NCBI GenBank assembly: GCA_003482555.1
Contig: DMYQ01000010.1
Location: 1,531-7,130 of the forward strand
Direction of reading: 5' to 3'
Length of the DNA: 5,600 bases
Source of the DNA: Janthinobacterium sp.
GTDB taxonomy: Bacteria > Pseudomonadota > Gammaproteobacteria > Burkholderiales > Burkholderiaceae_D
Of the stretch, positions 1 through 5,468 are shown piece by piece. A program made the position numbers and the translations under genes. Position 1 is the first letter of the stretch. Each line of letters begins with the position of its first letter. The notes below the pieces were generated by a model. It was not told the origin of the DNA. It did not search any database and saw only the letters and a list, made by a program, of their open reading frames with translations.

Positions 1-28
1 CCGTTGTGCTCGCTTACTTAATAGGAAC

Positions 29-45
29 AACAAGTTGAACTTGTT
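29..45. promoter_or_regulatory. Perfect 17-bp palindrome, candidate operator
   Basis: AACAAGTT-G-AACTTGTT has two perfect 8-bp arms around one central G. This geometry is usual for the binding site of a dimeric repressor. It is a poor terminator candidate, because the + strand continues into an A-run rather than a T-run. It lies just downstream of a possible leftward -10 box (52-57), which is a repressor position. The regulator is unknown; the operator role is inferred from symmetry and context. Confidence 0.4.
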
Positions 46-51
46 AAAAAT

Positions 52-81
52 TCTATACCTTAAATAATAAAATTACAACAA
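52..81 (-). promoter_or_regulatory. Candidate leftward sigma70 promoter
   Basis: On the minus strand TTGTTG (76-81) and TATAGA (52-57) are separated by 18 nt. Transcription would start near position 45, inside the 29-45 palindrome. AT-rich DNA yields such matches by chance, so the call rests mainly on the coincidence with the palindrome. The gene it would serve lies to the left of the window. Confidence 0.25.
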
Positions 82-114
82 TTAATTTCCAATCAATGTC
101 TGCCCGACGTCACC

Positions 115-480
115 TTGTTACTGTGCTACTCAATGTGTGATTGCGCCAAGCAAGACAGCCGAACAAGCCACCTGATCGGCAAGTATCCGGGAATCCGCGC
201 CATCCCGGGCGGCGCTGGCGCGGCTCTGCAAATGAGCCGACAAACGGTGCGCAAGTGGTCGGAGCGCCATAGCGCGGAGGATCGCTCCCATCGTCCCGAC
301 ACCCTGCGCAGGAATTGATCGTGGCGCGACATGTGGCAAGCCGCAGCAGCGTGGGAATGCGCCGTCACCGGATCGGTGCCGCCACTTGAAGCCTTGCCTG
401 GCCCCGTTGTGGAAACTACCGAACAGCTTGAAAAGTATGCACCTCGGCGACAGCCGTGGCGACAAATATGCGCGCGTTCA
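115..480 (+). pseudogene. IS481-family transposase remnant (N-terminal part, multiply frameshifted)
   Basis: This is a decayed piece of an insertion-sequence transposase, read in three successive frames. From 229 to 306 the frame gives SRQTVRKW followed by EDRSHRPDTL, the helix-turn-helix and linker text typical of IS481 transposases. A jump to the next frame at 306 gives AQELIVA, then ASRSSVGMRRHRIG (336-377). This resembles the family segment V-SRSGLDRCLRRHG-VG, with the stretch that normally lies between the two blocks missing. Around 427-475 a weaker match (KYAP in one frame, then GDSRGDKYA in another) recalls the YEPGY-H-DVKYLP region that holds the first catalytic Asp. The rest of the DDE core is absent, and no clear terminal inverted repeats or target duplication were found. 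The element cannot transpose. The family assignment is from memory of the family consensus, and the outer limits are approximate. Confidence 0.62.
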
Positions 481-568
481 TTTGATCCTTGTCATCCTCC
501 CGCTTCCCATTCCACGTAATCTTGACCGTCACACCTCCGCCAGCTTGCCATCCATCACGGACGGCGCT

Positions 569-588
569 CCCGGGGATGGCACCCGGGG
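569..588. repeat. CCCGGGG direct repeat, also a potential hairpin
   Basis: Two copies of CCCGGGG are separated by six bases. As CCCGGG is self-complementary, the copies can form a stem in the leader of the downstream phasin mRNA. No T-run follows, so it is not a standard terminator. An effect on messenger stability or translation is possible but unproven. Confidence 0.4.
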
Positions 589-614
589 TATTCCTATCAA
601 CCAACTTCACAAAT

Positions 615-621
615 GAAGAGG
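615..621 (+). promoter_or_regulatory. Ribosome binding site of phasin 1
   Basis: GAAGAGG ends 5 nt before the ATG at 627. It is the reason for choosing this start over the in-frame ATG at 489, which has no comparable purine run and would add a 46-residue extension unlike phasins. Confidence 0.7.
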
Positions 622-626
622 CTTTC

Positions 627-1163
627 ATGTTTATTTCTGATTCAGCAACACCTGCGGTCAAGGAACATCTGGATGCTCAGCTCGCATTTTTTAACGACAT
701 GTCGAAAACGCTCTCTCACTCCTGGCAACAGCTGGGCAATTTGAACATGCAATTGCTGCAAACATTGACGGAAGAGTCGACCCGCGCGAGCCAGAATCTG
801 CTGACGGCGCGCAATCCGGTCGAGCGCGTCAGCGCCGCCGCCACGCAGGCACAACCCATCGCCGACAAGCTGCGGGCTTACCAGCAACACTTTTCCCGCC
901 TCGCCGCCGACACCCAAGTCGAATTGGCAAGGGTGTCGGAACAACATATAAAGGAAACGAGCCGCACGGCGCAAACCCTGGCACAGGAAGTCAAACGCGT
1001 CGGCGATCAAACCCTGGAAAAAAGCAAGCGCGCGCAAGAAGAGGCGCTGAAGAACTTTTCCGATCCCTTCACCCGCCAAGGGGGAGAGGGCAAGGGGGCC
1101 GGACGGGCTCCCCTGGTCGGGCAGGGCGAGGCCGGCGCCAGACAGCCAGGCGTGGCCCACTAA
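627..1163 (+). CDS. Phasin family protein (PHA granule-associated), phasin 1
   Basis: A 178-residue protein of the Phasin_2 type. Phasins are small amphipathic helical proteins that coat polyhydroxyalkanoate granules in the cytoplasm and control granule size and number. Residues 8-60 match the usual pattern: a helix rich in Leu, Phe and Gln with FFNDMSKTL, then LGNLNMQLLQTLTEES. Residues 61-140 continue as charged and Gln/Ala-rich helix with coiled-coil character. There is no signal peptide, membrane segment or catalytic motif. The length suits the family (about 180-190 residues). From about residue 145 the character changes abruptly to a Gly/Arg/Ala-rich tail (GGEGKGAGR), which may be disordered or may mark an altered C-terminus. 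A second phasin-like gene follows 375 bp downstream on the same strand. PHA synthesis genes are not in the window. The family call is strong; I give no symbol because phasin paralogues are not reliably named. Confidence 0.88.
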   Translation: MFISDSATPAVKEHLDAQLAFFNDMSKTLSHSWQQLGNLNMQLLQTLTEESTRASQNLLTARNPVERVSAAATQAQPIADKLRAYQQHFSRLAADTQVELARVSEQHIKETSRTAQTLAQEVKRVGDQTLEKSKRAQEEALKNFSDPFTRQGGEGKGAGRAPLVGQGEAGARQPGVAH

Positions 1164-1188
1164 GCGCAGCCGGTAGAGCAAGAGACCA

Positions 1189-1215
1189 GCCGGCCCGCCA
1201 ACAGGCGGCGCCGGC
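1189..1215 (+). terminator. GC-rich hairpin 25 nt after phasin 1, terminator-like
   Basis: CCGCC (1195-1199) pairs with GGCGG (1204-1208) around an AACA loop. The stem continues with 1189-1194 against 1210-1215 after a single bulged C at 1209, for 11 base pairs in all. Position and strength suit transcript termination or 3'-end protection. There is no T-run, so intrinsic termination is uncertain. Confidence 0.45.
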
Positions 1216-1227
1216 CGTCAGGCGGAG

Positions 1228-1256
1228 CGCTGGCGTGCGGGTTCCGCCCGCCAGCG
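1228..1256 (+). terminator. Second GC-rich hairpin downstream of phasin 1
   Basis: CGCTGGCG (1228-1235) pairs with CGCCAGCG (1249-1256). After one mismatch GCGG (1237-1240) pairs with CCGC (1244-1247) around a 3-nt loop. It begins 12 nt after the first hairpin. As no T-run follows, it may be a stability element or part of a Rho-dependent terminator rather than a classical one. Confidence 0.45.
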
Positions 1257-1526
1257 TCCCCCGATGTCGCGCTTGACAAAGGTTTTGCGCGACAGCGCCA
1301 GGGCATGCCGACGCCGACCGAAGCAGGGCGTCGCCCCTTCGCGGCACAAGCATCTTTCCCACCATTCGCAGCAGACCTCCTGTCGGGAAATGGGTGCCCA
1401 CCCGGGGCGCGCACCCACCTTCGCAAGCGGCTTATTGCCTTCGCGCGGCCGGCCGACGGCGCCAGCGAGAGAAGCGGCATTGCGCCGTCCGACAAACTTG
1501 TTTCCCTGTTTTATCAAACCGATGCA

Positions 1527-1531
1527 AAGGA
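1527..1531 (+). promoter_or_regulatory. Ribosome binding site of phasin 2
   Basis: AAGGA ends 7 nt before the ATG at 1539 but only 1 nt before the in-frame ATG at 1533. The second ATG is therefore the better start. Confidence 0.7.
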
Positions 1532-1538
1532 TATGTAT

Positions 1539-2045
1539 ATGCAAAACCCCTTGATCATGTGGGCCGATACGATACTGAGCGCCAACCGGATGTGGATGAC
1601 CTCGGTCTCCGTCATCACCTATCGAATAACGCCCGCCACATGGGCGAAATCGCTCTCCCACAGTCAGCGCGAGATGCAATTGATGGTCAGCGAAAAGCCC
1701 GAAGCAGCGCTGGAGTCGATGGCGGCCGCCTTGCACTCGATCAGTCTGTCGCGACTGTCGATGGGCCTGCGCGCCAGCGAGCAAGCCGCGCTGATGTTGA
1801 AAGACTTCACTTTGCTGGACAGCAATTTTACCTTGGAAAAAATGATCGACAAGCACGCAAAAATTGTCAGCGATCTCATTAACAATTCCGTCGACAACTG
1901 TCTCGATCTATCCAATTCCCTGGCCAGGGCTTCGGCTGAAAGCGTTGCCCCGTATTACCAGCGATCCGCCGCGAACGCCGAACGCCTGGGCGGCGACTTG
2001 CAATGCGCCGCCCTTCCCGCGCCGGGGGCTCGGGTCTGGCGCTAG
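1539..2045 (+). CDS. Divergent phasin-like PHA granule-associated protein, phasin 2
   Basis: A 168-residue protein that I read as a member of the shorter, divergent phasin group of Oxalobacteraceae, annotated in genomes as granule-associated phasin. The N-terminus MQNPLIMWADTILSANRMWM is typical of that group, with W-x-x-x-L-x-SANRMW. A run of short amphipathic helices follows, including EKPEAALESMAAALHSISL (residues 52-70), and the C-terminal helix ends APYYQRSAANAERLGGD (137-153), a pattern common in these proteins. The final 15 residues (CAALPAPGARVWR and neighbours) look unrelated, as if the original end were lost by a frameshift or replaced. There is no signal peptide, membrane helix or catalytic motif. 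Together with phasin 1 it suggests a role on PHA granules. It converges with the lysR remnant, with 19 nt between stop codons. Group membership is from remembered family features. Confidence 0.66.
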   Translation: MQNPLIMWADTILSANRMWMTSVSVITYRITPATWAKSLSHSQREMQLMVSEKPEAALESMAAALHSISLSRLSMGLRASEQAALMLKDFTLLDSNFTLEKMIDKHAKIVSDLINNSVDNCLDLSNSLARASAESVAPYYQRSAANAERLGGDLQCAALPAPGARVWR

Positions 2046-2057
2046 TGCGGTGTTGCT

Positions 2058-2076
2058 GGCGGCGTCAGGCGCCGCC
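2058..2076. terminator. Hairpin between convergent genes, possible bidirectional terminator
   Basis: GGCGGCG (2058-2064) pairs with CGCCGCC (2070-2076) around the loop TCAGG, a perfect 7-bp GC stem. It overlaps the lysR stop codon and starts 12 nt after the phasin 2 stop. That position suits termination from both sides, but no T-run occurs on either strand. Confidence 0.4.
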
Positions 2077-2751
2077 GGCGGAGGTTTGCGGGAACGCCAG
2101 CGCGAACAGGGCCGTCAATTCGTCGGCGACGGCGCGCACCCGGCGCGCGTGGCGCACGTCGTCGTGGATCACCAGCCACAGCTTGCGCGTCTCGGCGCAC
2201 ACGACGCCCTTCACGCGGACCAGATCAAGCGTGGCCCGGCCCAGGTAGTGCGGCAGGGCGTACAGGCCGAAACCGAAGGTGGCCAGCAGCTTGGCCGTCA
2301 ACGACGCCTCGCTCGGCCGTTCCAGGCGCAGGGCGATGTCCGCCTCGCGCCGCGTCAGGCTCGCCGCGCGCGCTTCACCGATGAATTCCAGCTCGATCCC
2401 GTCCAGGCGCGCCAGGGTTTCCTTCATGCCCGGGATGACGATTTGGCTCAGCAGCAGGGGCGGCCCGGAGATACGCACCCCGCCCTCCAGCGCGGCGGCG
2501 GCGCTGGAGGTGCGCGCGAAGGCGAGCACCTGGTCTTCCACGCCGCGGGCCGCCTCGACCAGGTTCGAGCCCTCGGCGGTGAGCGACCAGGCGCGCGGAA
2601 AACGGTCGAACAGGCGCAGCTCCAGGCTCGCCTCGAGCGCGTCGATGCGGCGCGCCACCGTCGTGTGTTCGACCCCGAGCACGCGCGCGGCCCCGGTGAC
2701 GCTGCCGGCGTCGACCAGGGCCACGAAAAACTTCAAGTCATCTCAATTCAT
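2065..2751 (-). pseudogene. LysR-family transcriptional regulator, degraded (early stop and internal deletion)
   Basis: The N-terminal winged-helix domain is clear: LKFFVALVDAGSVTGAARVL, then HTTVARRIDALEASL and RLFDRF. The natural start appears to be ATG at 2751, reading M-N-stop-D-D-L-K-F-F. Many relatives read M-N-W-D-D-L, so codon 3 is probably TGG changed to TGA. The longest frame that avoids the stop starts at TTG 2736 and gives 223 residues, against about 290-300 for the family. The effector domain is also short. GFGLYA, which normally opens its second half, runs straight into LPHYLGRA, which normally lies near the C-terminus before the (R)ELWLVIH-D-RR-RVRAV motif. About 70 residues seem to be missing in frame at 2254-2259 (residues 160/161 of the 223). 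The gene lies 37 nt downstream of the peptidase on the same strand and has no strong ribosome binding site. A short protein from TTG might still bind DNA, but inducer sensing is probably lost. Family certain; inactivation likely. Confidence 0.78.
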
Positions 2752-2788
2752 GCGCGCCGGGCTCAAACCGCCCGCCTCCGTGATCGTT

Positions 2789-5230
2789 TCATGGCAGGGC
2801 GTTCTTGACGTATTTGTCGAGCCAGCCATTGGTTTCAAAGAGCATGTGCATGATCGATTCGCGCGCCCGGTAAGCGTGGCTTTCGTTGGGCAGCATCACC
2901 AGCCGGGCCGTCCCGCCCAGGCCCTTGATGGCCTGGAACATGCGCTCGCTCTGGATCGGGAAGGTGCCGGAATTGCTGTCCTGCTCGCCATGTATCATCA
3001 GCAGCGCATCCTTGATCTTGTCGGCGTTGTTGAACGGCGACATGGCCTGGTAGACCTCGGGCGCGCTCCAGAACGGCCGCTCTTCCATCTGGAAACCGAA
3101 GGGCGTCAGGGTGCGGTTGTAGGCGCCGCTGCGGGCGATGCCGGCGCGGAACAGGCGCGTGTGCGCCAGCAGGTTGGCCGTCATGAAGGCGCCGTAGGAA
3201 TGGCCGCCGATGGCGATGCGGTGGCGCTCGGCCACGCCGCGCCGCACCACTTCGTCGACGGCGGCCTCGGCGTCGGCCACCAGTTGCGCCAGATAACTGT
3301 CGTTCGGCTCCTGTTCGCCGTGGCCGACGATAGGAAAGGAGGGATTGTCGAGCACCGCGTACCCCATCGCCAGGAAGGCCGCCGGGCCCCAGTAGCCGAC
3401 GGCGTTGAAGCCGTAGGGCGTGCCGGTGGTCTGGCCGGCCGCGCTGGCCGACTTGAATTCCTGCGGATAGGCCCACATCAGCATCGGCAGCGGGCCGTCG
3501 CGGGCCGCCTCGTAGCCGGGCGGCAGCATCAGGGTCGCGGTCAAGTCGACGCCGTCGGCGCGGCGGTAGCGGATCTGCTCTTTTTGCACGCCGATCAGTT
3601 GCGGCGTCGGGTGCGGAAAGCGGGTCAACGCGGTCCAGCGCGGGATGCCGTCGGCGCCCGTCTCGCGCACGAAATAATTCGGCCGCTCGGTGGGCGATTC
3701 GCGCGTGGCCAGCAAGCGGCTGCCGTCGTCGTTCAAGACCGCCACCACGTTTTCAAAATACGGGGCGGCGCTCTGGAACAGGCGTTCCTTTTGCTTGCTT
3801 TCCAGGCTGAAACGGTCGATGAAGGGACGGTCGCCGTCGGCCGAAGCGCCGGCCCCGTCCAGCAAGATGGTGCTGCCGGGGCCGATCAGCAGGCGCGGGA
3901 AGCCGGCCGCGTCGGAGCGCATCACGGGCGAGCCGGGGTCCTGGTAACGGTCTTCCGAAGAGCCGGCGTAGATCAGCTCGGCTTCCCGTTCCGGCGCGTC
4001 GGGGGCGATGCGCCACTGCTTCAGGGCCCGTGTCTTGTACCAGTGTTCGGTGAGCAGGGCCAGGTCGCTGCGGCCCCAGGCGATGCCGGCGTAGCGCGAG
4101 CCGAGCCGGGCCAGCACTTGCGGCGCCCCGTCGAAGGGCGCCGCGCGCATATAGACGATGTCGCGGACGGCGCTTTCGACGGCCGGGTCGCCGCCATCCT
4201 GGGCCTCGACCCAGACCAGGGTGGCGGGCGCGTCGACGCGCCAGGACACGCTGCGCACGCCGCTGGAAACGGCGTCGTTGCCGGGCGGCAGGCCTTCCTC
4301 CAGCGGCCGCTCCAGCACCGTGTGCACGACTGTGCCGTCCATGTCGCGCACCTCGATGCGCTTGCCGAAGCTGGACGCCGGCACCATGTAGGAATACGGG
4401 CGCACGATGCTCGAAGTGAGGAAGTACCGGCCGCCGGGAGCGATGGCGACGCCGGAAAACTGGTCCGGCGCGCCCAGGGTGCGGATGCCGCCGGCCAGGT
4501 CGATGCGGGCCAGTTGCGCCGTCACGTAATGGGCGAACAGCAGCGCGTCTTCTTCGTTTTTCAGCAAGTCGGGATAGGTGCGCAACTGGCGCGCGCCGGC
4601 GCCGGGCTGGCTGTCCTGGCCGCTGGGGCCGCTCGGGATGCCGCTCGCCAGGGGCGCCTGGCCCAGCCCGGCCGGTTTCAGTTGCAGCAGCAAGCCCTGG
4701 CTGTCGGGCAACCACCAAAAGCCGCGCCCGTAGACGGCCGACAGCGGCTGCGCCGACAGCTTTCTGACGGCGCGGGCGGCAACGTCGAGCAACCACAGTT
4801 CGACCCCGGCCGCGCCGCCCGCCTCGTCGGCGTGGGCGATGTGGCTGAAGGCCAGGTGGCGCTGATCCGGGGCCCAGGACAGGTCGGCGATGCGCAGCCC
4901 GTCCGGCAAGCCCGCCAGGGGGATTTCCTTCTGGGTGGCGATGTCGAGCAGGCACAGGTCGGTGCCGAAGGAAAACTGGCTGGAAGAATAGGTGCGCGGA
5001 TTGATGCGCATGCCGGCCAGCTTCAATTCCGGTTGCGCCACCACGCTGATGGCGGGCAGCGGGGGCGTTTGCACCATGGCCGCCAGATCGCGCCGCGGGC
5101 TCAGGCTCAGGGCTGGCGCCCGCGCCGTGTCGACGATGGCTTGCAGAGGCGCCGGCGGCAACTGGTAGCCGCGCGCGGCGGCCGTCATCAAATCGAGGGT
5201 GGCGGGGAGCGAGGCGATGTGCTTGGTCAT
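2789..5230 (-). CDS. S9-family serine peptidase, glutamyl endopeptidase-like (S9D)
   Basis: An 813-residue peptidase of the prolyl oligopeptidase clan. The C-terminal alpha/beta-hydrolase domain (about residues 560-813) holds the complete catalytic triad: Ser678 in GGHSYGAF, Asp751 in HGEQDSNSGT and His785 in NESHAYRAR. Tyr588 in WAYPQEFK is the likely oxyanion residue. Residues about 90-520 would form the beta-propeller that restricts access to the active site. The N-terminal text (LPPAPLQAIVD, ALSLSPRRD, PELKLAGMRI) and EPNDSYLAQL match the S9D group, known from the plant chloroplast glutamyl peptidase, which cleaves after Glu. Substrate preference here is inferred from that. The start has only a weak CGGA five nt upstream, but no other ATG, GTG or TTG exists in frame before the upstream stop. 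No signal peptide is visible although many bacterial relatives appear exported, so a cytoplasmic role is likely unless the 5' end has changed. The lysR remnant follows after 37 nt and may be cotranscribed. Confidence 0.92.
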   Translation of the reverse strand: MTKHIASLPATLDLMTAAARGYQLPPAPLQAIVDTARAPALSLSPRRDLAAMVQTPPLPAISVVAQPELKLAGMRINPRTYSSSQFSFGTDLCLLDIATQKEIPLAGLPDGLRIADLSWAPDQRHLAFSHIAHADEAGGAAGVELWLLDVAARAVRKLSAQPLSAVYGRGFWWLPDSQGLLLQLKPAGLGQAPLASGIPSGPSGQDSQPGAGARQLRTYPDLLKNEEDALLFAHYVTAQLARIDLAGGIRTLGAPDQFSGVAIAPGGRYFLTSSIVRPYSYMVPASSFGKRIEVRDMDGTVVHTVLERPLEEGLPPGNDAVSSGVRSVSWRVDAPATLVWVEAQDGGDPAVESAVRDIVYMRAAPFDGAPQVLARLGSRYAGIAWGRSDLALLTEHWYKTRALKQWRIAPDAPEREAELIYAGSSEDRYQDPGSPVMRSDAAGFPRLLIGPGSTILLDGAGASADGDRPFIDRFSLESKQKERLFQSAAPYFENVVAVLNDDGSRLLATRESPTERPNYFVRETGADGIPRWTALTRFPHPTPQLIGVQKEQIRYRRADGVDLTATLMLPPGYEAARDGPLPMLMWAYPQEFKSASAAGQTTGTPYGFNAVGYWGPAAFLAMGYAVLDNPSFPIVGHGEQEPNDSYLAQLVADAEAAVDEVVRRGVAERHRIAIGGHSYGAFMTANLLAHTRLFRAGIARSGAYNRTLTPFGFQMEERPFWSAPEVYQAMSPFNNADKIKDALLMIHGEQDSNSGTFPIQSERMFQAIKGLGGTARLVMLPNESHAYRARESIMHMLFETNGWLDKYVKNALP

Positions 5231-5292
5231 GATGATCCGATCAAATGTGGCTAAAAGAGCTGCGCGCCATTGATGAAACGCACTTGATGCAG

Positions 5293-5324
5293 ATCATACT
5301 GCTGTCAGGACACGCAAATGTCAA
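5293..5324 (-). promoter_or_regulatory. Candidate promoter of the peptidase gene
   Basis: A perfect TTGACA -35 box (minus strand, 5319-5324) and a good TATGAT -10 box (5293-5298) precede the peptidase start by about 65 nt. The spacer is 20 nt instead of 16-18, so unaided activity would be weak. An activator that bends or untwists the DNA could compensate. The assignment rests on box quality and location only. Confidence 0.35.
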
Positions 5325-5457
5325 TCCACAAGTTTGCCCGCCGGCCGTAAATATTGGCATGGCGTTCGATGCATGTAGTTGCTGCATATGGCGCGCCTTC
5401 CGCCCCATCAGGCAAACGATTACCATTTCTGAAAGCACCCGCCCGGGGGCTGTAAAA

Positions 5458-5462
5458 AAGGA
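5458..5462 (+). promoter_or_regulatory. Ribosome binding site of the right-edge gene
   Basis: AAGGA ends 6 nt before the ATG at 5469, so this ATG is preferred over the in-frame ATG at 5463, which is too close. The good fit makes 5469 a credible natural start and exposes the frame conflict with the downstream membrane segment. Confidence 0.65.
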
Positions 5463-5468
5463 ATGGCG

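Larger units (their letters stand above)
1..114. other. AT-rich intergenic segment
   Basis: This stretch is far richer in A and T than the rest of the window and encodes no plausible protein. It contains a perfect palindrome (29-45) and several TATA-like hexamers, then gives way near position 95 to GC-rich sequence where the transposase relic begins. It looks like a promoter and operator region, probably for a leftward gene lying outside the window. Recently acquired DNA next to an insertion-sequence relic is an alternative reading. Confidence 0.6.
481..626. other. Non-coding leader upstream of the first phasin gene
   Basis: No convincing gene is visible here. The phasin frame stays open upstream, but the extension is Pro- and Ser-rich and unlike any phasin N-terminus. 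A TTGACC at 522-527 has no acceptable -10 at normal spacing. The only structure is a CCCGGGG duplication (569-575 and 582-588), whose CCCGGG cores could pair into a 6-bp stem with a 7-nt loop about 40 nt before the start codon. Confidence 0.5.
1164..1538. other. Intergenic region between the two phasin genes
   Basis: No convincing gene lies here. The phasin 2 frame stays open back to an ATG at 1305, but that extension is Pro/Ala/Arg-rich and lacks a ribosome binding site. The region holds two strong hairpins (1189-1215, 1228-1256) and a 7-bp inverted repeat TGGGTGC/GCACCCA (1391-1397 and 1411-1417). A consensus TTGACA sits at 1273-1278, but no recognisable -10 follows at 16-18 nt, so it is not called as a promoter. 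The length and the hairpins suggest that the two phasins are separate transcription units, or that the messenger is processed here. Confidence 0.5.
5231..5468. other. Divergent intergenic region between peptidase and transporter
   Basis: No gene is supported here. The region must carry the promoters of the leftward peptidase and the rightward transporter. Visible elements are a possible peptidase promoter (5293-5324), an 11-bp palindrome TGATC-C-GATCA at 5233-5243 beside the peptidase start, and ATGCA/TGCAT arms 9 nt apart near 5369-5387. A small leftward open frame (5543 to 5241) is unlike any protein I know and is not called. No clear rightward promoter was found. Confidence 0.5.

Noticed and set aside
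416..661. Leftward frame of 81 codons (contains GGGVTVKITWNGKRED)
   Set aside because: It reads more like protein than most shadows, but it is antisense to the transposase relic and the phasin start, lacks a ribosome binding site and matches nothing I know. A protein search could reopen it.
1273..1301. TTGACA at 1273-1278 as a promoter for phasin 2
   Set aside because: No -10-like hexamer occurs 16-18 nt downstream; the expected position is GC-rich.
1305..1538. N-terminal extension of phasin 2 from the ATG at 1305
   Set aside because: Low-complexity Pro/Ala/Arg text without a ribosome binding site, whereas AAGGA is correctly placed before the ATG at 1539.
3753..4955. A 400-codon leftward frame inside the peptidase gene
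   Set aside because: It is an Arg/Pro/Gly-rich shadow of the peptidase in another frame, with no recognisable motif or start signal.
2279..5254. A 991-codon rightward open frame opposite the peptidase and lysR genes
   Set aside because: It is antisense to a peptidase with a complete catalytic triad. Its translation is Arg/Gln/Gly/His-rich with no domain. GC-rich codon usage keeps this antisense frame free of stops.
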